Below, one piece after another: positions 8,919-16,814 of a stretch of DNA of 64,000 nt. Position numbers and translations under genes: made by a program. How positions within the stretch are numbered: position 1 is the stretch's first letter; each line of letters starts with the position of its first letter. Source of the DNA: an uncultured Parabacteroides sp. (lineage in GTDB: Bacteria; Bacteroidota; Bacteroidia; Bacteroidales; Tannerellaceae); assembly GCA_900552465.1 (NCBI GenBank), contig URZO01000007.1, forward strand, positions 35,123 through 99,122, in the 5' to 3' direction. The notes beneath the pieces are model-generated. The model made no database searches and was not told where the DNA came from. It saw only the letters and a list, made by a program, of their open reading frames with translations.

Positions 8919-9365
8919 ATGGCAACAATGAGATTAAGTTTGATGGAAGTAGCTTTAAGAGAAACAGGATCATGGGTAAGAACTATTGCGGATAGTCTGG
9001 GTTTCCGGGCATTTTCAAAGATGAATCCTTCAGGAGGTATGAATAATGTCGGTTGGGATGTGACCAAGCAGAAGGAAATCCAGGATCTTCATCATTATGC
9101 TGTCCGCGATTTGATCCCTAAAGCTGGTGCTTATCAAATGAAGTTGCTCGAATCACTGGCTCAATCAGCTTCCATATATTCACCGGAAGAATTGGAATCT
9201 CTGTACAGCGACACGAATAAAAGGATTGAAAAGATCGGCAGTCATATTTCGGGTGTACTGCTGAGCGCACGTGAATTGTGCAAGTCAGGCCACCAGAACT
9301 GGGAGTCCGTTCAATCCCTTCGCTATCATATCATCCAACTGAGCAATCTTTTGGAATCCGAATAG
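8919..9365 (+). CDS. Hypothetical protein with strong Shine-Dalgarno site
   Basis: Not recognised. It is a 148-residue soluble protein without signal peptide or membrane segment. The N terminus (MATMRLSLMEVALRETGSWV) is followed by a Gly/Asn-rich turn (MNPSGGMNNVGWD) and three predicted helices, ending NLLESE. A helical bundle is likely. ATG 8919 is preferred over the in-frame TTG at 8913 because AAAGGAG ends 8 nt before it; such a strong Shine-Dalgarno site is uncommon in this phylum and suggests high or controlled expression. It converges on cobI with a 22-bp gap and no clear terminator. Confidence 0.7.
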   Translation: MATMRLSLMEVALRETGSWVRTIADSLGFRAFSKMNPSGGMNNVGWDVTKQKEIQDLHHYAVRDLIPKAGAYQMKLLESLAQSASIYSPEELESLYSDTNKRIEKIGSHISGVLLSARELCKSGHQNWESVQSLRYHIIQLSNLLESE

Positions 9366-9387
9366 ATTCTACTATTTATATGATAAA

Positions 9388-10086
9388 CTACTGTATGATC
9401 ATCAGTGAGAAATAGGGAAACGATTTTTCGCTGATGATTTTTTTATCCGAGGTGTAATACTCTTTATCCGTTCCGATATTCTCAAAATAATGGAACCGGG
9501 CTTGCGGATGCTTGCGGATACATTCGTGGACGGCCTCTATGCATTGGGACAGTTTCATGATAACGATCACATAACCGGCCTCGATTTTTTCCGACAACTC
9601 TTCTGCTGTCAAAATTCCGGGAATGACGATGATTTCTTCTTCCTGCTTGACAATATGCAAACCGGCAAGGGCGCCGGCCGCTATAAAAGCCGGTATTCCG
9701 GCTGTGCGTTCCACCTCGATATGATTCGTTTTAAATTTATCGTAGATATACTGGATAGAGGAATAGAATCCGGCATCACCTTCGGCTACGATGACTGTCT
9801 TTTTCCCTTCTTGCCGGGCTGATACAGCCTTCTCGTATAATGTATCGTAGGTTTTCCAGGCTTCGGTGCGGTCCTTGCTCATCGGGAGTGCGAACAGTCG
9901 GATCTTTGATTCTTCGATCTCGAGCTCCTTTACGATATGGGCGGCCCGTGAAAGGAATTGGCCGTTTTTGTTCTTGGTTGCAGGACAATAGATGACATCG
10001 GCTTGTTGAAGTTTTTTCAAGCCCTTCAGGGTGATCAGTTCCGGTTCTCCCGGACCGAGCGATACGAAGCAGATAGGATACGACAT
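9388..10086 (-). CDS. cobI: Precorrin-2 C20-methyltransferase
   Basis: This 232-residue SAM-dependent tetrapyrrole methyltransferase adds the C20 methyl group to (cobalt-)precorrin-2 early in B12 synthesis. The SAM-binding start is FVSLGPGEPELITLKGLKKL, followed by IYCPATKNKNGQ, the GDAGFYSS loop and GIPAFIAAGALAG, all in the CobI/CbiL order. Nothing distinguishes the cobalt-first from the late-cobalt version directly, though the partner CbiD and CbiG enzymes point to the anaerobic route (CbiL). The ATG at 10086 is preferred over the in-frame TTG at 10113. It stands apart from the main cob operon. Confidence 0.88.
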   Translation of the reverse strand: MSYPICFVSLGPGEPELITLKGLKKLQQADVIYCPATKNKNGQFLSRAAHIVKELEIEESKIRLFALPMSKDRTEAWKTYDTLYEKAVSARQEGKKTVIVAEGDAGFYSSIQYIYDKFKTNHIEVERTAGIPAFIAAGALAGLHIVKQEEEIIVIPGILTAEELSEKIEAGYVIVIMKLSQCIEAVHECIRKHPQARFHYFENIGTDKEYYTSDKKIISEKSFPYFSLMIIQ

Positions 10087-10298
10087 ATACTTGCTGTTTT
10101 GTTTGGACCGCAAAAGTGACCAAATTTGTGGAACTATCCAAATACCCGTTCTACAAATGTGGGGATAAATTCTACACTTATTTCCGGAATCAGGAAGCTA
10201 TATCCCACATACGCCTTGATTTATGTTTTTTGGCATGTTATTTGTATATAAAGGAGCAGTTAGAAAAAGGTAATTAGATTGTTTAAATTATTTAGGTT

Positions 10299-10655
10299 AT
10301 GAAGAAGTTAGTATTGATGATGACTATCATGGTTTGTGGTGTCTGTTTGTCCCAAAACCTCTATGCTCAGGCTGGACAGGCAGAAAATACGGATATTGAT
10401 ATGATTAGTATGAAGAATTTTTACGTGATCGATGTTGTCGATGTCGACCTTCCGACGCAGGAAGCGATTTACAACGCTTACGACAACTGCCTGATCAAGG
10501 AGATTTATAAATCGAACGGTAGCGGAAGTCCTATCCTGTATAAGGTCGTTCTGGAAACGAAGGAACAGAAAAATCTGGTTGTAGCTTTCGATCAGAGCGG
10601 TTGTGTGCTGAAAGTAATGCCGGAGGATGAATATCTGGCAGCCCGGAAGAAATGA
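10299..10655 (+). CDS. Small secreted protein, PepSY-like
   Basis: This 118-residue protein has a clear signal peptide (about 1-23, ending LYAQ). The mature part of ~95 residues has the pattern 'LPTQEAIYNAYDNCLIKEIYK...YKVVLETKEQKNLVVAFDQSG' (helix, then strands with a final 'D-x-x-G' turn), like the single-domain PepSY-like periplasmic proteins of Bacteroidetes. The match is from fold pattern only and no function is known. It is monocistronic, just upstream of the cobalamin riboswitch, but separated from it by a terminator. Confidence 0.65.
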   Translation: MKKLVLMMTIMVCGVCLSQNLYAQAGQAENTDIDMISMKNFYVIDVVDVDLPTQEAIYNAYDNCLIKEIYKSNGSGSPILYKVVLETKEQKNLVVAFDQSGCVLKVMPEDEYLAARKK

Positions 10656-10681
10656 TGTAGTAAATTTATATAGATTAGCAA

Positions 10682-10725
10682 ATCCCCGAACTTTCTAAAA
10701 TGAAAGTGCCGGGGATTCTTTTTTT
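10682..10725 (+). terminator. Terminator after the small secreted protein gene
   Basis: Imperfect stem of about 15 bp (AATCCCCG...CTTTC / GAAAG...CGGGGATT) followed by seven T. It insulates the downstream riboswitch operon. Confidence 0.8.
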
Positions 10726-10744
10726 CTTATTACTTTTGTCGCTG

Positions 10745-10926
10745 AAACAGGTTCTGTTATCCTTTTCAGGATACGGATTAAAAGGGAACCGGGTGGAAAT
10801 CCCGGACAGACCACGCTGCTGTGAAACTTCAGGAACATACCGGCAATACTTTATGCCACTGACCATTCAACTAAATAGTCGGGAAGGTGCCGGGATGGAA
10901 GTAAGTCAGAAGACCTACCGTTTCGA
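10745..10926 (+). promoter_or_regulatory. Cobalamin riboswitch
   Basis: A class-I cobalamin aptamer. Visible conserved parts are GGGAACCGGGTGGAAATCCC with the following GGACAGACC, CGCTGCTGTGAA, and the 3' half GGTGCCGGGATGGAAG, AAGTCAGAAGACC. P1 forms from AAACAGGT (about 10745-10752) and ACCTACCGTTT (about 10913-10924). It lies in the leader of the btuF-btuC-btuD genes, so bound cobalamin should lower uptake gene expression. The remaining ~68 nt to the ATG at 10995 would hold the expression platform; no terminator T-run is seen there, so control of translation is more likely than of transcription. Confidence 0.93.
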
Positions 10927-10994
10927 TTAACAAAGAGTACTTGTTCCCGTGGGGTAGGATAAGGCTTGTCGACAGGAAATAAAATGAATTGAAT

Positions 10995-12158
10995 ATGAAA
11001 AAGTGTCTGGTAGGATGTTACCTGCTTTTGTCGTTATTGGTTGTATCATCGTGCACAACCAAAAACAACCGGCAGACTGAAAAGGAAGAAGTAACTGAGC
11101 AAAATGCGTATTTTGCTACCGTCCGTATTGTGCCGGAATATGCCCGTGGTTTTAATGTATCTTACAATGACGGATATGTTTTGTTGGATATTCAGGACCC
11201 GCAGAATGAGGAAAGTACGACTTTTCATTATGCACTTGTCAAGAGAGGGACTAAGCCGGCAGGTATCCCTGAATCATATACGGTGATTGAGACGCCTATC
11301 CGGAGTGTTATTTGTATGACATCCCTCCAACTATCCAGCTTTATTAAAATGAATGCCTTGGATAAAGTGGTGGGAATCACCAGCACGCGGCATCTCTTCA
11401 ACAAGGAGATGAACGAACGGTTGAAAGCCGGTAAGACGGCACGGATCGGGATCGAGGGCAACTTCGACAACGAAGTGATCATGAGCATGAATCCCGATCT
11501 GATCCTTATTTCACCATTTAAACGGGGTGGATACGAAACACTGAAAGATGTCGGTATCCCTTTGATCCCCCACCTGGGTTATAAGGAGATGACGCCGTTA
11601 GGACAGGCGGAATGGGTGAAGTTCGCGGGTCTGTTGCTGGGTGAAGAACAGAAGGCGAACGAAACTTTCTCGGTCATAGCAACGCGCTATAATGAGTTGA
11701 AAGCATTGACGACGGAAGGAAAGATCAAGAGACGCCCGGTCGTTCTGAGCGGCGAGATGAGAGGTGGCAACTGGTATGCCGTGGGGGGCGAGAGTTTTCT
11801 GGCACAGCTCTTTAAAGATGCCGGGGCCGATTATTTCCTGAAAGACGACAGACGTTCGGGTGGTGTGACGCTCGACTTCGAGACTGTCTATAACCAGGGC
11901 GACGAGGCTGACTACTGGCGTATCGTGAACAGCTATCCGGGCACGTTCAGTTATAAAGCCCTGAAAGACCAGGACCCGCGCTATGCTGATTTCCGGGCTT
12001 TCAAAGAGAAAGGTATCATCTATTGCAATATGAAAGATACTCCTTTTTACGAAAGTATGCCGACCGAGCCGGAAGTTGTATTGGCTGACCTGCTGCACAT
12101 CTTTCATCCGGATCTGTTGCCCGACCATACGCCCGTTTATTACGCACTATTAAAATAA
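10995..12158 (+). CDS. btuF: Cobalamin ABC importer, substrate-binding lipoprotein (BtuF-like)
   Basis: A 387-residue type III periplasmic binding protein. The lipoprotein signal is MKKCLVGCYLLLSLLVVSSC. The first lobe shows RSVICMTSLQLSSFIKMNAL and DKVVGI, followed by NPDLILISP. The second lobe carries GEMRGGNWYAVGG and DAGADYF. The family also includes ferric-siderophore and haem binding proteins; the riboswitch and neighbouring cob genes make cobalamin or cobinamide the probable ligand. The ATG at 10995 is used rather than the in-frame TTG at 10989 because it begins the signal peptide. It leads an operon with the permease 9 bp downstream. Confidence 0.87.
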   Translation: MKKCLVGCYLLLSLLVVSSCTTKNNRQTEKEEVTEQNAYFATVRIVPEYARGFNVSYNDGYVLLDIQDPQNEESTTFHYALVKRGTKPAGIPESYTVIETPIRSVICMTSLQLSSFIKMNALDKVVGITSTRHLFNKEMNERLKAGKTARIGIEGNFDNEVIMSMNPDLILISPFKRGGYETLKDVGIPLIPHLGYKEMTPLGQAEWVKFAGLLLGEEQKANETFSVIATRYNELKALTTEGKIKRRPVVLSGEMRGGNWYAVGGESFLAQLFKDAGADYFLKDDRRSGGVTLDFETVYNQGDEADYWRIVNSYPGTFSYKALKDQDPRYADFRAFKEKGIIYCNMKDTPFYESMPTEPEVVLADLLHIFHPDLLPDHTPVYYALLK

Positions 12159-12167
12159 GCTACGTCA

Positions 12168-13205
12168 ATGAGACACTCTACTACTTTTCTGATGTTACTG
12201 CTCGTGGCGTCTATCCTTGTTTTGATGTTCCTCAACCTGGTGTTGGGGTCGGTCTCTATTCCGTTGAAGTCCGTTTGGAATATCGTTTGCGGAATGGGAG
12301 GGGAACCGGTGACCTGGCAGAATATCGTCTGGAAATCCCGTCTTCCGCAGGCGTTGACGGCATTGGTGGCCGGAGCAGGTCTGGCGATAAGCGGTTTGCA
12401 GATGCAGACCGTCTTCCGGAACCCGCTGGCAGGGCCGTCCGTGTTGGGTATCAGCTCCGGTGCCAGTATGGGGGTTGCCTTTGTGGTGCTGTTGAGCGGG
12501 AGCCTGGGCGGTGTGGCGCTTAGCAAATTGGGATTTATGGGAGAGGTTGCCCTTTCCATTGCGGCGGTGATCGGTTCGCTGTCGGTGATGGCGCTGATCG
12601 TCTATGTCTCGCAAAAGGTGAAGGGGAATGTAACGCTGCTGATTATCGGCGTGATGATCGGATATGTGGCCAATGCGGTGATCGGCGTGCTGAAGTTTTT
12701 CAGTGTGGAAGAGGATATCCGTGCTTATGTGATCTGGGGGTTGGGTAGCTTCTCCCGTGTATCCGGCAATCAGATGATGCTGTTTGTCGTGATCATGGCG
12801 ATTTTGATCCCGTTATCTTTCCTTTTGATAAAGACGTTGAACCTGATGCTGTTAGGAGACGGGTATGCCCGCAACTTAGGCCTGAATATCAAGCGGGCGC
12901 GCTTGTTGGTGATCACTTCGGCCGGCGTGCTGACAGCTATCGTGACGGCCTATTGCGGTCCTATCATCTTTTTAGGGTTGGCGGTTCCGCATCTTTGCCG
13001 GGCGATCTTCCAGACGTCCGACCACCGGATACTGATGCCTGCCGTATTGTTTGCCGGGGCTGCATTGGCATTGGTTTGCAACCTGATTGCCCGTATGCCG
13101 GGATTCGAAGGTGCTTTGCCGGTCAATTCGGTGACGGCGCTGGTCGGTGCTCCGGTGATTGCTTCCGTACTATTCAGCAAACGTAAGAACGAACTGAACG
13201 AATGA
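12168..13205 (+). CDS. btuC: Cobalamin ABC importer, permease (BtuC/FecCD)
   Basis: A 345-residue FecCD/BtuC permease with about ten membrane helices. Family motifs are RLPQALTALVAGAGLAISGLQ near the N terminus and NPLAGPSVLGISSGAS, and the cytoplasmic EAA-like turn GYARNLGLN contacts the ATPase. CGPIIFLGLAVPHLCR is the typical late helix. It forms the membrane channel for the BtuF-delivered ligand. It starts 9 bp after btuF and overlaps btuD by 4 bp (ATGA), so subunits are probably translated in step. Confidence 0.92.
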   Translation: MRHSTTFLMLLLVASILVLMFLNLVLGSVSIPLKSVWNIVCGMGGEPVTWQNIVWKSRLPQALTALVAGAGLAISGLQMQTVFRNPLAGPSVLGISSGASMGVAFVVLLSGSLGGVALSKLGFMGEVALSIAAVIGSLSVMALIVYVSQKVKGNVTLLIIGVMIGYVANAVIGVLKFFSVEEDIRAYVIWGLGSFSRVSGNQMMLFVVIMAILIPLSFLLIKTLNLMLLGDGYARNLGLNIKRARLLVITSAGVLTAIVTAYCGPIIFLGLAVPHLCRAIFQTSDHRILMPAVLFAGAALALVCNLIARMPGFEGALPVNSVTALVGAPVIASVLFSKRKNELNE

Positions 13206-14212
13206 TGAAACAAGATACAATCCATATAGATAACCTCTCTATTGGCTATCAGTCGAAGAACGATACAAAACTGGTTGCAAGCCATATACAGGCCCGCATC
13301 TACAGTGGCGAGTTGACCTGCCTGTTAGGAGCGAACGGGGTGGGGAAGTCAACGCTGCTGCGCACCCTGTCCGCTTTTCAACCGAAGATCGAAGGTGTGA
13401 TCTCGGTCTTAGGGCGCGACGTCGACAGCTATTCGGATAAGGAACTGAGTACGACTATCGGTGTCGTACTGACCGAGAAATGCAATATCCGGAATATGTC
13501 CGTGCATGAACTGGTTGGGATGGGACGCAGTCCTTATACCGGTTTCTGGGGGCGGCTCGGCAAGGTGGACAAGCGGATTGTAGAAGAGTCTATCGCCTTA
13601 GTGAGAATCGAAAACCTTGCCTCCCGGATGGTGCATACCTTGTCCGACGGAGAGCGGCAGAAGGTGATGATCGCCAAAGCGCTTGCCCAGGAAACGCCTG
13701 TTATCTTTCTGGATGAGCCTACCGCCTTCCTCGACTTTCCGAGCAAAGTGGAAATCATGCAACTGCTCCACCACTTGACAAGAAGCACGAATAAGACAAT
13801 CTTCCTTTCCACGCACGACCTGGAACTGGCCTTGCAGATTGCCGATAAAATCTGGCTGATGGATAAGGTTAATGGTATTACGACCGGAACTCCCGAAGAC
13901 TTGGCTTTAAGCGGTCATTTGAGTGGATTCTTTGCCCGCAAGGGGATTGTGTTCGATACCGAGACCGGCCTGTTCCGCATCGATAACCAATATTCGACGG
14001 AAATACGCCTGAACGGGCACGGGCAGAAATATGCAATGGTTCGCAAAGCCCTCCAACGAAACGGCATACGTGCCGACCGTCGTGTGGAGTCGTCCGCCTG
14101 GATAGAGACGGTGGGAGAAGCCGCTGCATTTATTGTTCATTTGCCTGACGAACAAGTCCTCAATGCCGGGACAATAGAGGAACTCTTACAGATTATATCT
14201 ACCCATTTCTAA
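13202..14212 (+). CDS. btuD: Cobalamin ABC importer, ATPase (BtuD) with C-terminal extension
   Basis: A 336-residue ATPase. The Walker A is LLGANGVGKSTLL, the signature is LSDGERQKV, the Walker B is VIFLDEPTAFLD and the H-loop is STHDLE. These fill the first ~245 residues, the usual size of BtuD/FecE. The remaining ~90 residues (FFARKGIVFDTETGLFRID to the end) form an extra domain with an alternating strand/helix pattern, seen also in other Bacteroidetes iron/B12 transporter ATPases and of unknown use, possibly regulatory. It overlaps the permease gene by 4 bp. Confidence 0.92.
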   Translation: MMKQDTIHIDNLSIGYQSKNDTKLVASHIQARIYSGELTCLLGANGVGKSTLLRTLSAFQPKIEGVISVLGRDVDSYSDKELSTTIGVVLTEKCNIRNMSVHELVGMGRSPYTGFWGRLGKVDKRIVEESIALVRIENLASRMVHTLSDGERQKVMIAKALAQETPVIFLDEPTAFLDFPSKVEIMQLLHHLTRSTNKTIFLSTHDLELALQIADKIWLMDKVNGITTGTPEDLALSGHLSGFFARKGIVFDTETGLFRIDNQYSTEIRLNGHGQKYAMVRKALQRNGIRADRRVESSAWIETVGEAAAFIVHLPDEQVLNAGTIEELLQIISTHF

Positions 14213-14274
14213 CAAACTTTCCTTTCCGTTTGTTATCAGTAGACAGATTGTCAAACGCTGAAAAACTAAACGAG

Positions 14275-14949
14275 ATGAAAAAGTATTTTCTTTATGCCTC
14301 CCTGCTGTTTGCAGGCATGCTTACCTCTTGCGGGGATGATGCTCCGAGCGAGATCGATCCGTCGATCCCTTTCTACCAGAATCTGGGCGTCGAATACAAT
14401 GTTACGCAGAACCATACGCATATTGGTGCGAACTTCAACAAGTCCAACAGCGAAGGCGTGAGTCTGAGACTGCCGGATAAATACATCCTGTTCAACGGGA
14501 AAGATCCGGATTTCCTGGGACAGGGTACATATATGTATATGCTTTCGGAGCCCGGCCTGAACCCGGTCACCTTTACTTTCACCCGTTGGAAAGGCCAGGT
14601 GTGCACGAATAAAGCCTCTATCGAAGATGTCGATCCGATAGCTATTCCCGAATCATTCACGGCTATCAAGGGAAACGGAAGTACGGTTATCACCTGGGAA
14701 GGCAACCCGATCGGGAAGGACGAATATGTCCAGGCGCATCTCACCTATAGCGGAGGCGTTTACGACCTCAACAATACGCAGGAGGGGGCAACCTCTATCA
14801 CACTGAATTTTACAAACCCGACCTCGGCCGCTACCGGGACATTATACCTGAGCCGTGTCAGGAAACTACCCTTGCAGGAAAGCAATGGCGATGCCGGTGG
14901 GAAGATCGACGTCTCATACGTGCAGAATAAAGATGTTGTATTCGAGTGA
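14275..14949 (+). CDS. Lipoprotein of unknown function in the B12 uptake operon
   Basis: Not recognised by family. This 224-residue protein has a lipoprotein signal (MKKYFLYASLLFAGMLTSC) and a beta-rich mature part with many aromatic and Asn/Thr residues, without transmembrane segments. It is read 62 bp after btuD with no terminator between, so it is probably under the same riboswitch. Bacteroidetes B12 loci often carry surface lipoproteins that bind cobalamin (BtuG, BtuH types); this could be one, but no sequence match can be claimed. The ATG at 14275 is chosen over an in-frame start at 14230, since it starts the signal peptide. Its stop codon abuts the stop of the convergent cbiJ-cbiD gene. 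Confidence 0.72.
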   Translation: MKKYFLYASLLFAGMLTSCGDDAPSEIDPSIPFYQNLGVEYNVTQNHTHIGANFNKSNSEGVSLRLPDKYILFNGKDPDFLGQGTYMYMLSEPGLNPVTFTFTRWKGQVCTNKASIEDVDPIAIPESFTAIKGNGSTVITWEGNPIGKDEYVQAHLTYSGGVYDLNNTQEGATSITLNFTNPTSAATGTLYLSRVRKLPLQESNGDAGGKIDVSYVQNKDVVFE

Positions 14950-16812
14950 TTACATCCGGTAAGGTATTTCCCCGTTTTCCGCGATCAACAGGATAGACAG
15001 CTTTCCGTCCGGTAGCAGGGGAGCGCAATGCTCTTGGCATTTCCGCAGCAGAAGCGTGAAGAAACGCTCTTGCCCGGCCGGATCGAACAGGTCCCATAGC
15101 TCACGAGCCAGGGTCAGTGTGTCTATCCGGTCGATCGCTTCGGAGGGACAGCCGGCTTGTCCGGCAACTTCCTTCAGGAAGGATTTGTTCATGACGACCT
15201 TCTTGCTATGCGTGTCCAATGCTCCTTCCGCCAGCTTAACGGCTTTGCCGATCATGATACCCATGATTACCTCCTCGAAATGCAGTTCGGAAGCAATCTT
15301 CAATGTCTCGCCGATGAAGTTCCCATAGTGGACAAACATTTGCGGGGGAAGCTCCCCGCCAAGTTTGCCTGCCAGGTCCGCTTTCAGGAAGCGTTCGCTT
15401 TTAGCGCCGGAATTAATGACCAGGCGGGAACAGCCTGTCGCTTTGGCAACTTCAGCCTCCTTGTGGATGGAAGCAATAAAAGCCTCGTTGGAGAAAGGGC
15501 GGACGATACCCGATGTACCGATGATGGAGATTCCGCCGACGATCCCTAATTTAGGGTTGAAGGTCCGGGCAGCCAGGGCTTGCCCTCCGGGGACGGATAT
15601 TGTGACGATTACTTCTTTAGTCTGGCCGGCCAGGCCGTTTTCCTGTAACACTTTGGTTAGTTCCTCCGTCATTAGCCGGCGCGGAGTGGCATTGATGGCA
15701 GGGCCGCCGATCTCAAGTCCCAAGCCCGGAAGGGTGACAGTGCCGACACCTTCACCGCCTCTGAACAGGATGGTAGGAGCATGGTCTTGCCCGGCAGAGC
15801 TTGAATCTGCCTTCACCAGTTCGATACGTGCTACGATGGAACAGCCGTTCGTCACGTCCGGATCGTCACCCGAATCCTTGATAACGGTACATTGTGCCGC
15901 CTTGTCCGGCCATTCGGTCGAGACTACCGGAAGCGTGATACACTCGCCTGACGGCAGTGTGATCCGGCTATCCGGCTGCTTTTCTTTCGTCAGCAAGGCC
16001 TGCAATGCCGCCTTAGCCGCAGCGGTGGCACAGGCTCCGGTCGTAAAACCACTGCGAAGTGGGAAGAAGTCCGGCACCAGCCGTTCAATAGCCTTTCGCA
16101 ATCCTTCGACACCTTGTACAAAGGTAAATGTTTCGGGCAAGGCAGGTCGTTGGATGACATAAACGGGAATGCCGCAGGCTTGTGCCGCCTCCACTTTCTC
16201 GTTGAAGTAACCGCTTTCCCCACTTTCTTTTGTCAGGATCGCATCCGGGCGGAGCTGTTCGAACAACCGTTTCTCATCTTCCCCTTCCCAGAAGAATACA
16301 AGCCGTTCGCGGGGGAAACCGCTTGCATCGGCCAATGAGAGCGATTCTTGCCGGTTCAGGATACGGAACCGGCAAGGCGTCTTTTCCCAATAAGGACGCA
16401 ACCTGGCGATCGTCTTTACACCTGTCAGTGCCAGTAGGTCGCGGATACCGTCGGTACGGAGGCGGTCGATAGCCTCCGCATAGTCCGCACACCATATCAG
16501 CCGTCCGTCCCGTGGAGGATACTGTCTCTCGAGGCGGACAACCGGAATTTGCAGTTTGGAAGAAACGCCGGCAAGCGTCTGGTGTAATTGGATGGCGAAA
16601 GGATGGGCGGCGTCTATCAGCAATGAGATTTGTCTCTCACGGCAGAACTCCGTCATCTCTTCTTCCTGCATACCGCCCGTAACGCGGATGGCATGAGCCG
16701 TCTCAATCGCCTGCTCATTGCCGACCGTCGAGTAGTAGTAAGGCTTGCCGGCGCTTTCTACCACTTGGATGGCCTTGCGCCCCTCCGTTGTTCCTCCCAG
16801 GATCAGAATCAT
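14950..16812 (-). CDS. cbiJD: Fused precorrin-6A reductase and cobalt-precorrin-5B methyltransferase (CbiJ-CbiD)
   Basis: This 620-residue protein joins two B12 enzymes. Residues 1-~245 are CbiJ/CobK: ILILGGTTEGRKA binds the dinucleotide, with IDAAHPFA and ILTKESGESGYFNEKVEAA as typical motifs; it reduces the corrin macrocycle of precorrin-6A. From ~250, PLRSGFTTGACATAAAKAA opens CbiD, the C1 methyltransferase of the anaerobic route, continuing through SGIVRPFSNEAF and MIGKAVKLAEGA. It is the last gene of the four-gene cob operon, 2 bp after cbiG-cobM. CbiD marks the early-cobalt pathway. Confidence 0.93.
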   Translation of the reverse strand: MILILGGTTEGRKAIQVVESAGKPYYYSTVGNEQAIETAHAIRVTGGMQEEEMTEFCRERQISLLIDAAHPFAIQLHQTLAGVSSKLQIPVVRLERQYPPRDGRLIWCADYAEAIDRLRTDGIRDLLALTGVKTIARLRPYWEKTPCRFRILNRQESLSLADASGFPRERLVFFWEGEDEKRLFEQLRPDAILTKESGESGYFNEKVEAAQACGIPVYVIQRPALPETFTFVQGVEGLRKAIERLVPDFFPLRSGFTTGACATAAAKAALQALLTKEKQPDSRITLPSGECITLPVVSTEWPDKAAQCTVIKDSGDDPDVTNGCSIVARIELVKADSSSAGQDHAPTILFRGGEGVGTVTLPGLGLEIGGPAINATPRRLMTEELTKVLQENGLAGQTKEVIVTISVPGGQALAARTFNPKLGIVGGISIIGTSGIVRPFSNEAFIASIHKEAEVAKATGCSRLVINSGAKSERFLKADLAGKLGGELPPQMFVHYGNFIGETLKIASELHFEEVIMGIMIGKAVKLAEGALDTHSKKVVMNKSFLKEVAGQAGCPSEAIDRIDTLTLARELWDLFDPAGQERFFTLLLRKCQEHCAPLLPDGKLSILLIAENGEIPYRM

Positions 16813-16814
16813 GC

